From Aquimarina sp. RZ0 (GTDB taxonomy: Bacteria; Bacteroidota; Bacteroidia; Flavobacteriales; Flavobacteriaceae), in the NCBI RefSeq assembly GCF_008370685.1, contig NZ_VTZU01000055.1, forward strand, positions 1 through 46,919: a stretch of 46,919 nt of DNA, given 5' to 3'. Position 1 is the first letter of the stretch. The number at the start of each line of letters is the position of its first letter. Under the pieces are notes generated by a model. The model saw only the letters and a program-made list of their open reading frames with translations, searched no databases and was not told where the DNA came from. Below are positions 19,174-26,465 of the stretch, one piece after another. The position numbers and the translations under genes were made by a program.

Positions 19174-20361
19174 TTAGTCAAGAATTTCAGTTACCTGACC
19201 TGCTCCTACTGTTCTACCACCTTCACGGATAGCAAAACGAAGTCCAACATTCATTGCGATTGGTTGGATAAGATCTACGGTAATTGTCAAGTTATCTCCT
19301 GGCATTACCATCTCTACTCCATCAGGAAGTGCAATATTACCTGTTACGTCAGTTGTACGAACGTAGAACTGAGGACGGTAGTTATTATGGAATGGAGTAT
19401 GACGTCCACCTTCTTCTTTTTTAAGGATATAAACCTCAGCTTTAAATTTAGAGTGTGGAGTTACAGATCCTGGCTTGGTAATCACCATACCTCTGGATAT
19501 TTGAGTTTTCTCAATACCTCTTAATAGAATACCTGCATTATCTCCTGCTTCTCCTCTATCTAATATCTGACGAAACATTTCGATACCTGTGATAGTAGAA
19601 GTTAATTTTTCTGCTCCCATACCAATAATCTCTACAGGATCTCCAGTGTTAGCTATACCAGTTTCAATACGACCAGTTGCCACAGTACCACGTCCAGTAA
19701 TAGAGAATACATCTTCTATTGGCATTAAGAAATCTTTGTCAATTTCACGCAATGGCTCTTCGATCCAAGCATCTACCTCTTTCATTAATTCTAATACGGT
19801 ATCTACCCATTTTTGTTCTCCATTAAGTGCTCCTAATGCAGATCCAGAAACAACAGGCCCGTTATCACCATCATATTCATAAAAAGAAAGTAAATCTCTC
19901 ACTTCCATTTCTACTAATTCTAATAACTCTTCATCGTCAACCATATCCACTTTATTAAGGAATACAACGATTCTTGGAATACCAACCTGGCGTCCTAAAA
20001 GAATGTGTTCACGAGTTTGTGGCATAGGTCCATCAGTAGCAGCAACTACTAAGATCGCACCATCCATCTGCGCTGCACCAGTAACCATGTTCTTTACATA
20101 ATCGGCGTGACCTGGACAATCAACGTGTGCATAGTGACGGTTAGCTGTTTGATACTCTACATGAGATGTATTAATTGTAATACCTCTTTCTTTTTCTTCT
20201 GGAGCATTATCAATAGTATCGAAATCTCTAGCCTCAGAAAGACCAGCATCTGCCAATACCTTAGTAATAGCAGCCGTTAAAGTTGTTTTACCGTGATCAA
20301 CGTGTCCAATAGTACCAATATTTAAGTGCGGTTTGGAACGATCAAAAGTTTCCTTTGCCAT
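19174..20361 (-). CDS. tuf: Elongation factor Tu
   Basis: 395 residues, typical for EF-Tu. It delivers aminoacyl-tRNA to the ribosome as a GTP complex. GTPase motifs: GHVDHGKTT (19-27), RGITI (59-63), DCPGH (81-85) and NKVD (136-139). Domains 2 and 3 are complete and end in the conserved AIREGGRTVGAGQV. It lies between four upstream tRNA genes and tRNA-Trp, so the primary transcript is a mixed tRNA-mRNA. Confidence 0.99.
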   Translation of the reverse strand: MAKETFDRSKPHLNIGTIGHVDHGKTTLTAAITKVLADAGLSEARDFDTIDNAPEEKERGITINTSHVEYQTANRHYAHVDCPGHADYVKNMVTGAAQMDGAILVVAATDGPMPQTREHILLGRQVGIPRIVVFLNKVDMVDDEELLELVEMEVRDLLSFYEYDGDNGPVVSGSALGALNGEQKWVDTVLELMKEVDAWIEEPLREIDKDFLMPIEDVFSITGRGTVATGRIETGIANTGDPVEIIGMGAEKLTSTITGIEMFRQILDRGEAGDNAGILLRGIEKTQISRGMVITKPGSVTPHSKFKAEVYILKKEEGGRHTPFHNNYRPQFYVRTTDVTGNIALPDGVEMVMPGDNLTITVDLIQPIAMNVGLRFAIREGGRTVGAGQVTEILD

Positions 20362-20419
20362 AATTAATTTATTTAATCTTAGTTATATATTAGTGTTCAT
20401 TTTATGCTTCTGAACTTAG

Positions 20420-20491
20420 AGCCAATGACGAGATTTGAACTCGTGACCTCTTCCTTACCAAGGAAACGCTCTACCCCTGAGCTACACCGGC
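20420..20491 (-). tRNA. tRNA-Thr (GGT)
   Basis: 72 bases. Acceptor GCCGGTG/CATTGGC, anticodon stem TTTCC/GGAAG around loop TTGGTAA, anticodon GGT for ACC/ACU codons. Lies 58 bases before tuf. CCA is not encoded. Confidence 0.96.
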
Positions 20492-20619
20492 TTTTTAAAG
20501 TACAGAATGATAAACCAGAGTTCTTCATTAAAAGTAGAAAGAAAACCGATCCATCATTATTAAATTCTAAAAAAATCCAATGCCTAAAAATGCATCAAGA
20601 TTAGCTCTTTTATATTTAG

Positions 20620-20692
20620 AGCGGGAGACCGGGTTCGAACCGGCGACATTCAGCTTGGAAGGCTGACGCTCTACCAACTGAGCTACTCCCGC
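20620..20692 (-). tRNA. tRNA-Gly (TCC)
   Basis: 73 bases. Acceptor GCGGGAG/CTCCCGC, anticodon loop CTTCCAA, anticodon TCC for GGA/GGG codons. Standard D-arm and T-arm (GGTTCGAACCC). Confidence 0.97.
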
Positions 20693-20698
20693 ATTTCA

Positions 20699-20731
20699 CA
20701 ATTAAAAGTTGAAAATTTCAACTTTTAATTG
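20699..20731 (-). repeat. 33-base perfect palindrome between tRNA-Gly and tRNA-Tyr
   Basis: Sixteen-base perfect arms around a single centre base (the right arm starts TTTCAACTTTTAATTG), filling nearly the whole spacer between two tRNA genes. There is no U-tract beyond its own sequence. A likely RNA processing signal that separates the two pre-tRNAs; the function is inferred. Confidence 0.7.
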
Positions 20732-20739
20732 AAGATAAG

Positions 20740-20821
20740 TGGGGAGAGCAGGATTCGAACCTGCGAAGTTAAAAACAGCAGATTTACAGTCTGCCCTCGT
20801 TGGCCGCTTGAGTATCTCCCC
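20740..20821 (-). tRNA. tRNA-Tyr (GTA)
   Basis: 82 bases with the long variable arm of class II tRNAs. Acceptor GGGGAGA/TCTCCCC, discriminator A, anticodon GTA within CTGTAAA. Confidence 0.97.
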
Positions 20822-21064
20822 AATTAAAAAAAATCACTATTTTAGAATGAACTTCTAAATTTTGAAAGCGCAAAATTAAACAAATATTTCACATTTCAAA
20901 ACTTAATTAAAAAAGCTTGTAATTTAATTTAAATCACTTTCTTTTTTAAAGTCGATATAAGGTCTTTTTTCGACTAATCTCAGGATACACTTTTGCCTTA
21001 GTAAATACAATTCGAATTAAAATAAAAATTATTTCTACTTCCTGATTCATTTTCAAAATTTCAG

Positions 21065-21138
21065 AGCCGATGGAGGGACTCGAACCCACGACCTGCTGAT
21101 TACAAATCAGCTGCTCTAGCCAGCTGAGCTACATCGGC
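21065..21138 (-). tRNA. tRNA-Thr (TGT)
   Basis: 74 bases. Acceptor GCCGATG/CATCGGC, anticodon loop TTTGTAA, anticodon TGT for ACA codons. First tRNA of the operon, 22 bases after the U-tract of the leader hairpin. A 243-base AT-rich spacer separates it from tRNA-Tyr. Confidence 0.97.
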
Positions 21139-21160
21139 CTTTACCACTTTTTTAGTCATA

Positions 21161-21186
21161 AAAAAGTCCGTTATTTCTAACGGACT
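21161..21186 (-). terminator. Terminator-shaped hairpin directly after the tRNA-tuf promoter
   Basis: Perfect 9-bp stem AGTCCGTTA/TAACGGACT with a 4-base loop, followed on the minus strand by six U (ACTTTTTTATG). By shape it is the intrinsic terminator of hpf, whose stop is 53 bases upstream. However, a strong promoter (21188-21217) would start transcription at or just inside this hairpin, so it also forms the very 5' end of the tRNA-tuf transcript. Confidence 0.8.
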
Positions 21187-21187
21187 G

Positions 21188-21217
21188 CAAATGTATAGAA
21201 TTTATTCATTACACAAA
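21188..21217 (-). promoter_or_regulatory. Promoter of the tRNA-tuf operon
   Basis: The minus strand reads TTTG (21217-21214), an 18-base spacer, then TACATTTG (21195-21188), an exact TAnnTTTG -7 box at a spacing typical for Bacteroidetes housekeeping promoters. The next genes downstream are the four tRNAs and tuf. Confidence 0.75.
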
Positions 21218-21239
21218 ACTTTTTTTCTAAAAAAAATAG

Positions 21240-21542
21240 TCAAACATGTGTATTTAATTTTTCCTTACGTTTTCGCAACTGCCTTTCCAGCGAACTAACA
21301 CACTCATCCACACCTCCCTCAAAGCTTTTATTAATCTTCTTTATAATAAATTCATCTCCTGGCACACTCAATAAAATTTCTGTAATTTTATTCTCCTTAC
21401 CACTTGTATTCATAACTTTCAAAAAAACATCAGCATGAATTATCCTGCTAAAATGATTTTCTAGCTTATCCAATTTAGCCTGAGTAAAATCTATCAACGA
21501 CTGATCTACATTAAAATTTACGGATTGCAAGTTCACTTTCAT
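21240..21542 (-). CDS. hpf: Ribosome hibernation promoting factor, short form (HPF/RaiA family)
   Basis: 100 residues, the length of short HPF; the ~80-residue C-terminal dimerisation domain of long HPF is absent. It binds the mRNA/tRNA channel of the 30S subunit in resting cells. The family pattern beta-alpha-beta-beta-beta-alpha is visible, starting MKVNLQSVNFNVDQSLIDF with KLENHF after it and ending in a basic helix (RQLRKRKEK). It sits between xerC (62 bases upstream) and the tRNA-tuf operon, so a hibernation factor neighbours core translation genes. A terminator-like hairpin follows. Confidence 0.93.
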   Translation of the reverse strand: MKVNLQSVNFNVDQSLIDFTQAKLDKLENHFSRIIHADVFLKVMNTSGKENKITEILLSVPGDEFIIKKINKSFEGGVDECVSSLERQLRKRKEKLNTHV

Positions 21543-21604
21543 AGGTGTTTAGTTTTATGGTTAAACAAAAAAAATGCTTAAAAGATGCAAGAATGAACAA
21601 AACA

Positions 21605-22498
21605 TTATTTTCCTTTGTTCCTCGGGTGAGATTGCTTATAAACCTTAGCCAATTGCGCCATACTCTGATGTGTATATACCTGAGTAGCAGCTAGACTAGA
21701 ATGACCTAGTAATTCTTTTACAGCATTTAAATCAGCTCCTTCATTAAGCAAATGTGTTGCAAAAGAATGCCTTAATATATGCGGACTCTTTTTTACTTTA
21801 GAAGATGCTCTACTAAAATAACCATTTATGATTCGATACACAAGTGTTTCATATATTTTAACTCCTTTTTCTGTTAATAACAAAAACGGAATTTCGGTCA
21901 CACCAACAACTACCGCCCTTAGTTCAATATACTGACCCAAAGTTTCTACTACAGAGGAAATTAAAGGTATGTACCTCTCTTTATTTCGCTTTCCCAGCAC
22001 CTTAATTTGAGCGTTAGAAATATCCACATCACTTAATGTAAGATTAACTAACTCTATTCTTCTCATACCAGTAGCATAAAAAAGCTCAACAATCAATCTA
22101 TCTCTTACACTTTTAAAATCTGAATCTCCATGCAAAAATCGCAGCACATCTTCTACTTCATTAGCAGAAAAAGGAATCTGTAACTTCTTAGAAACTTTAA
22201 GCGCTTTATGCTTCGCTAATGGATTTTTATCTATCTCTTCTGTCTTTAAAAGAAATTTATAATATGTTTTAAGAGAAGATATTTTCCTATTAATAGTAGC
22301 ATTAGAAACACCTGAATCTACCAAACACACAATCCAGGATCGAATTTGAGCATAATTTGACATTGAAATATCCCCTTCCCCATACTCAATTTCATAAAAC
22401 TCAGAGAAAGACAACACATCTTTTTCATATGCAGTAATCGTATGTGCAGAATATTTCTTTTCTAAAAGCAAATACGCTATAAACTCTTTAAAAAACAT
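21605..22498 (-). CDS. xerC: Tyrosine recombinase XerC/XerD type
   Basis: 297 residues. It resolves chromosome dimers at dif with a partner recombinase. The catalytic set of tyrosine recombinases is complete and falls at the classical positions: R146 (GMRRIEL), K170, H240 and R243 (SPHILRHSFATHLL), H266 (LLGHSS) and the nucleophile Y275 (QVYTH). The N-terminal SAM-like DNA-binding domain (KKYSAHTITAYEKDV) is present. No integrase-specific features, so a housekeeping Xer is likely; XerC versus XerD cannot be settled from one copy. Its ATG lies in the U-tract of the rpsU terminator. Confidence 0.92.
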   Translation of the reverse strand: MFFKEFIAYLLLEKKYSAHTITAYEKDVLSFSEFYEIEYGEGDISMSNYAQIRSWIVCLVDSGVSNATINRKISSLKTYYKFLLKTEEIDKNPLAKHKALKVSKKLQIPFSANEVEDVLRFLHGDSDFKSVRDRLIVELFYATGMRRIELVNLTLSDVDISNAQIKVLGKRNKERYIPLISSVVETLGQYIELRAVVVGVTEIPFLLLTEKGVKIYETLVYRIINGYFSRASSKVKKSPHILRHSFATHLLNEGADLNAVKELLGHSSLAATQVYTHQSMAQLAKVYKQSHPRNKGK

Positions 22499-22550
22499 AA
22501 AAAAACCATTAGACTGTAAAAGTATAAAACTTTTAACAGCTAATGGTTTT
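22495..22550 (-). terminator. rpsU terminator overlapping the xerC start
   Basis: Long hairpin: AAAACCATTAG/CTAATGGTTTT outer stem, CTGT/ACAG and AAAAGT/ACTTTT inner stems with two single-base bulges, about 21 pairs in all (22502-22550). On the minus strand the stem is followed by TTTTTTT, then ATG of xerC at 22498. Transcription of xerC must therefore read through or start at this structure. Confidence 0.8.
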
Positions 22551-22623
22551 AATTTATATATACTGAAAAACGAAGTGTAATTTCAAAAGTATGAAATCAT
22601 CAAAAGCAACGTTTCAACATTTT

Positions 22624-22818
22624 CTAAATTTCTTCCTGATCTCTTAAGTGCTGAATATATTGCGCTTTTTGAATCTGAGCTCTACGCTCCACAGAAGGCT
22701 TTAGAAACGCCTGACGCTTACGCAACTGACGCATTGTTCCTGTTCTGTCGAATTTACGCTTGAAACGCTTTAACGCTCTATCTATATTTTCTCCGTCTTT
22801 AACTGGTATAATTAACAT
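22624..22818 (-). CDS. rpsU: 30S ribosomal protein bS21
   Basis: 64 residues. Starts MLIIPVKDGENIDRALKRFK and continues with basic repeats (RKRQAFLKPSVERR), the bS21 pattern. In Flavobacteriia bS21, with bS18 and bS6, holds the 3' tail of 16S rRNA so that the anti-Shine-Dalgarno sequence is hidden (established knowledge from Flavobacterium johnsoniae ribosomes). The gene itself has a rare strong Shine-Dalgarno sequence, fitting autoregulation by bS21 levels. It has its own promoter and a terminator. Confidence 0.96.
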   Translation of the reverse strand: MLIIPVKDGENIDRALKRFKRKFDRTGTMRQLRKRQAFLKPSVERRAQIQKAQYIQHLRDQEEI

Positions 22819-22825
22819 AGCTGTA

Positions 22826-22833
22826 CCTCCTTT
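22826..22833 (-). promoter_or_regulatory. Strong Shine-Dalgarno sequence of rpsU
   Basis: AAAGGAGG on the minus strand, 7 bases before the ATG of rpsU. The other genes inspected here lack such a site, as usual in this phylum, so it is exceptional in the window and most likely part of bS21 feedback control. Confidence 0.85.
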
Positions 22834-22850
22834 CTTTAAAAATTAGAATG

Positions 22851-22880
22851 CAAATATAAGACAAAACTATTACTTGCAAA
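22851..22880 (-). promoter_or_regulatory. Promoter of rpsU
   Basis: TTTG (22880-22877), an 18-base spacer and TATATTTG (22858-22851) on the minus strand, an exact match to the Bacteroidetes -33/-7 pattern, 32 bases before the rpsU start. Confidence 0.75.
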
Positions 22881-22903
22881 GCTTTCTTCAATAATATTTA
22901 ATT

Positions 22904-24286
22904 TTATTTTAGAGACCAAACCGTATACCCCTTTGGAGGCGCTTCAATCTTTACCCACTTACCTTCTTGTGTACTAGGTTCCCAGCCCGAATTACCCGTA
23001 TAATCCTTTATTTTTCTGGCAGACCAATTTGTGTAAACCCATCTTTCTTTCCAGAAATTAGAAATATTTATATACACAATAAGACCTGGCCTCCCTTCTA
23101 CTCCGTTTCTCCTTGCCACATATTCATCGTTATCTGCCCACAACATACTTGTATTGCCACTTGCCAGATTATTATGAATCCAGATAAGATTGTTCATTTT
23201 ACTTTTATTCAACCAATCTTCATAGTCCCTATAAAATATAGCAGGATACCCTTCATGGGTAAGGATATATGCGTATGCCAAGAGTTTATTCGTATAAATC
23301 TCGTTTGTATCATGATTTGTTACAAAAGTGACTGCTCTTAATGCATTTCTTTTCCATAGCATATCTCCGCTAAGAGCATTGAGATCATCACCCATAAAAG
23401 CATCTCTCATACTATAGTAGCAAGCAAAATCAAATGCTGACATTTGCGCTCTATCAGTCCAGACTTTTAAAGCATCTACATTCCTATCCCAATACTCACC
23501 TACGCCAAAGACACCAGTAGATTCCCGAAATTCTCTTGCCACCCATGGCTCAAAACCTTTTACATAATCAAATCTATACCCATCAAATTTCATTGTATCG
23601 ATATAATACTTAGCTACAGAGTTATTTCGTTTCCATAACCAATCCTGTACATACGTTTTTTTATGACTCAGATCAGGAAAACCCCCAAAAACACCTATAT
23701 CAGCATTATAACGGTCATTAGGGTGGAAATCATATTTAGTCCTGGCAAACATATTAGACAAAGGATCAAATTTTGTGTAGGTCTCTTTTCCAGCAAACTC
23801 ATTAGGCTCAAGATCTCCACCACTATTATGATTAATCACAATATCTGCAATAACATTTATCCCGTTCTCATGAGCAGTACTTATCAAAGATTCTAATTCT
23901 GTTCTAGATCCAAACCTGGTTTCTACACTTCCTTTTTGATCATACTCTCCAAAATCATAATAATCATACAGATCATATCCCATAGAATACCTACCATTCT
24001 GAGCTTTACTGACTGGTGGTAGCCATATAGCATCTACACCCGCTTTATTCCAGGAATCAATCTTACTACTAACTACATCCCACCAAGTCCCTCCTGCGGG
24101 AACATCCCAATAAAACGCTTGCATTAGCACTCCAGAGCCCATAGGTTTACGGTTCGTTTTAACGACAACGTTTTGCTTAATCTTTGAAAACCCTGACTCA
24201 ATTTCATTTGAAGTATCATCTTTACTACAGGATAGTACAACCCAAAACAGTATAAATAAAAAATATAGATATTTAGTACATTTCAT
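22904..24286 (-). CDS. Surface-exposed alpha-amylase lipoprotein (GH13)
   Basis: 460 residues from the ATG at 24286; the frame is open 16 codons further upstream, but the later start puts the signal sequence at the N-terminus. Lipoprotein signal with lipobox VVLSC, acylated C20, followed by SKDD, which fits the Bacteroidetes surface export signal K-(D/E)2. GH13 motifs: region I DIVINH (148-153), nucleophile D240 (GYRFDYVK), acid/base E264 (GVGEYWD) and transition-state D326 (TNHD). The layout resembles liquefying alpha-amylases of the GH13_5/6/7 type, which hydrolyse internal alpha-1,4 links of starch. No Sus-type transporter or regulator adjoins it, so it acts outside a classical PUL. Confidence 0.93.
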   Translation of the reverse strand: MKCTKYLYFLFILFWVVLSCSKDDTSNEIESGFSKIKQNVVVKTNRKPMGSGVLMQAFYWDVPAGGTWWDVVSSKIDSWNKAGVDAIWLPPVSKAQNGRYSMGYDLYDYYDFGEYDQKGSVETRFGSRTELESLISTAHENGINVIADIVINHNSGGDLEPNEFAGKETYTKFDPLSNMFARTKYDFHPNDRYNADIGVFGGFPDLSHKKTYVQDWLWKRNNSVAKYYIDTMKFDGYRFDYVKGFEPWVAREFRESTGVFGVGEYWDRNVDALKVWTDRAQMSAFDFACYYSMRDAFMGDDLNALSGDMLWKRNALRAVTFVTNHDTNEIYTNKLLAYAYILTHEGYPAIFYRDYEDWLNKSKMNNLIWIHNNLASGNTSMLWADNDEYVARRNGVEGRPGLIVYINISNFWKERWVYTNWSARKIKDYTGNSGWEPSTQEGKWVKIEAPPKGYTVWSLK

Positions 24287-24870
24287 AATATCAGCTTTAT
24301 CAAAGCCCAAACAAGATAACAATTTAATCATCATACAAATGATCTAAGAATAACTAAAACACCTTTCTATTGATAAAAACTAAGATATCCGCACTCTTGT
24401 TTTAAACTGTAGATCGACAACCGCATTTACCGCATCTACAGTTAAATTAATGACTTTTATTATTTTAGATTTTTAAAAATGTACGATAACTTTCTTTTAA
24501 AACATTTGTATTCTGTCAAAAAAAATTAACTATTTTTTTACGCTATCTAACTTATTTTATTCAAACCCTCCAGTTGTCAATACTTTCAAGTAAGCTACTA
24601 TTAATTGTTTAGTATCAAAATTTCCTGAAAACTCAACAAAAACAGTGTTTAAGTTAATTTAAAGGAATTAAATAGTACGTTTTCCACAAATAATTTGTAA
24701 AAAAAATGAAATATTCCTAATACAAATATTGATCAGGTACTTACAATCTATCAAATAAGATTAACATTCCCCCCCCTTTTCATATAGGGTATTCTAAAAG
24801 TTAACTGTTTATTATTTATGTAGCTACATTACAATTAAAACAAATTTTAATTCTTAAAACCAATATTAAA
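24287..24870. other. Divergent regulatory region of the amylase and the orphan lipoprotein
   Basis: A 584-base gene-free region between divergent genes. Seen: a perfect inverted repeat AACTGTAGAT/ATCTACAGTT (24405-24443) and, nearer the plus-strand gene, a C8 run followed by TTTTCATATAGGGT (24769-24790). The rest is AT-rich. Confidence 0.6.
24405..24443. promoter_or_regulatory. Operator-like inverted repeat upstream of the amylase
   Basis: Perfect 10-bp arms AACTGTAGAT and ATCTACAGTT with a 19-base spacer; the spacer and right arm also contain the direct repeat CCGCATTTA/CCGCATCTA. It lies about 120 bases before the amylase start. A binding site for a sugar-responsive regulator is possible, but I cannot name the factor. 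Confidence 0.4.
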
Positions 24871-25554
24871 ATGAAAAATCTTTTTAAAAATTCTTTCTCC
24901 GCTTTACTGCTTTTTGCAATGGTCTTAACTTCTTGTGAGAAAGAAGAGGCACTAAAAAATGATAATCAAATTATTTCAAGTATAGAATTTGAACACACAA
25001 GCCTTATTTACAAAGGAGAGAAATATACTAAAAATGAGGTTGAAAATAGTAAAAAACTGCAAGATTTAGCCGAAAAATCTGAATTCTTTTTTATTAATGA
25101 AACCGCAGATGAAAGCAAAAGTCTATCACAGTCAGATCTTTATATTTATGACACTCACAATGAGTATATTGAACACCAGAAAATATTGGAGAAAAAATTT
25201 AAGGCCGAAGACAAAGCGTATGAAGAAAAAATAGCTAATGACACAAAAAGAGGTAGAGGCAGCAGGATAGCAATTGAATTCTATGACCGTGTAAGATTAC
25301 GTAATAGAATATACAGAAGAGTTGAAACCTTAGGTCGAGGAACATACCAGAGATATTATGGTAAACGTTTAAGATACAGAATAGAATCTGTAGCCTTTCG
25401 CTCAGGGGGAGCAACAACCCTTCTGAGACTTGCTATAAAAGGTAATAGACATTGGGACAGTTCTACTTGCTGTAGAATACTCAATTCAACACAGTCTCTG
25501 GGTAAGCTTAGGAATCAAAATGGTGATCAGTACAAACTTGTTGTTAGGAGATAG
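24871..25554 (+). CDS. Uncharacterised surface lipoprotein with basic C-terminal half
   Basis: 227 residues, not recognised. Lipoprotein signal with lipobox VLTSC (C22) followed by EKEE, again the K-(D/E)2 surface export signature. Residues 22-130 are charged and probably helical; residues 130-227 are strongly basic and rich in Arg and Tyr (RVRLRNRIYRRVETLGRGTY), with alternating patterns suggesting beta strands and a CC pair (STCCRIL). The size and charge split suggest an acidic/helical stalk and a basic globular tip that could bind polyanions such as sulfated polysaccharides or DNA, which is speculation. Monocistronic, divergent to the amylase. Confidence 0.75.
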   Translation: MKNLFKNSFSALLLFAMVLTSCEKEEALKNDNQIISSIEFEHTSLIYKGEKYTKNEVENSKKLQDLAEKSEFFFINETADESKSLSQSDLYIYDTHNEYIEHQKILEKKFKAEDKAYEEKIANDTKRGRGSRIAIEFYDRVRLRNRIYRRVETLGRGTYQRYYGKRLRYRIESVAFRSGGATTLLRLAIKGNRHWDSSTCCRILNSTQSLGKLRNQNGDQYKLVVRR

Positions 25555-25654
25555 CTAATTAATCAATAATCAATTTACATTTTTTAGGATCATTGCCTAA
25601 TTGTCCTGTTACTCATGTCATAAAGTGATACTTTGTTTACGCATAGTTTTACTT

Positions 25655-25816
25655 ATACGATTTGTGATTAAAAAATTCGTATAAATTCATTGAATTATTT
25701 TTTCTTTATGCAAGGCAAAAAAATCAAGCATAGCTATAGCTACGGTTTATTTTTTAAACGAAGTAGAAAGGAAAAAGAAACGATGAATATGCGAAATTTT
25801 TAGTTATAAATCGTAT
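25655..25816. repeat. 162-bp palindromic dispersed element, copy C
   Basis: Same ends and length as copies A and B although it lies about 19 kb away. It differs from copy A at only one position that I could find. The flanks (TTTACTT left, TATTACTT right) are unrelated to those of A and B beyond the TA at the edges, which supports dispersal as a unit. Confidence 0.85.
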
Positions 25817-25861
25817 TATTACTTACTCACCTTACGCACAAATATTTTTAAAAACAAACTT

Positions 25862-25950
25862 CCTCGATAAAAGCAAACGAGGTATTGATCTGAATTCTAA
25901 CCCCTTTCGATGAAAACCTAAAGTTTTCAAACTTTCCTCTTCGTACGAGG
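25862..25950. repeat. Cluster of three small hairpins
   Basis: Three hairpins follow each other: CCTCG/CGAGG, GAAAAC/GTTTTC and CCTC/GAGG (CCTCTTCGTACGAGG). The stretch is richer in G+C than its surroundings and does not encode a protein in any frame. It could be the end of a degraded insertion sequence; no transposase is visible. Confidence 0.4.
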
Positions 25951-26465
25951 CAAGCCGGGAATTAGACCCTAAGAGATTAAATATCATTGTTGATAAGATT
26001 CTATTTAGACGATTAGAAATACATTAACATCAAACCTAATTGAGATCTGTTTGATATTATCTAAACCCAATTTGATACTTGAAACCACGATAATTGTTAA
26101 TTTTTCAAGAAAAAAAAGGCGTATCAACAGGTTTTTTTGTTAAAACGAGGAAAAAACTTATCCAATTGCCTAAGGTGGGTTACTTAATTAATCATCCCCG
26201 ACAATTTAATAATAAAATTCGCCATTCTTTGATCTTATCAATGTTTTCGAATATTTAAAGTCTGGAAAACCTTTTTAGTCTCGTGAAAAGGAGACAAACA
26301 CTAAAGCACCTGTAATCAGCGTAATAAAACTCATTCTTCTCCTTAAAATTGATAGGTTTTGAAAAAAAACGGGGGATAACTAATTACTTATTAATCACTT
26401 AGTTTTATGGGTAATTCTGCACTATTGATTCAGTTAGAAGCTCTAAAATTTCGATTAGAAATTTT

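Larger units (their letters stand above)
25555..26465. other. Long non-coding region with element copy C and a hairpin cluster
   Basis: 911 bases without a credible ORF. It contains element copy C (25655-25816), then three short hairpins in a row (25862-25950), then AT-rich sequence. A weak inverted repeat AAAATTTC/GAAATTTT (26446-26466) lies at the acyl-CoA dehydrogenase 3' end. The sequence looks like accumulated mobile-element debris. Confidence 0.5.

Noticed and set aside
24769..24790. C8-TTTTCATATAGGGT as a third full copy of the CCC-N10-GGG box
   Set aside because: The distance between the C run and GGG differs and the conserved GTTTTCAGGG core is broken; mentioned only as a look-alike.
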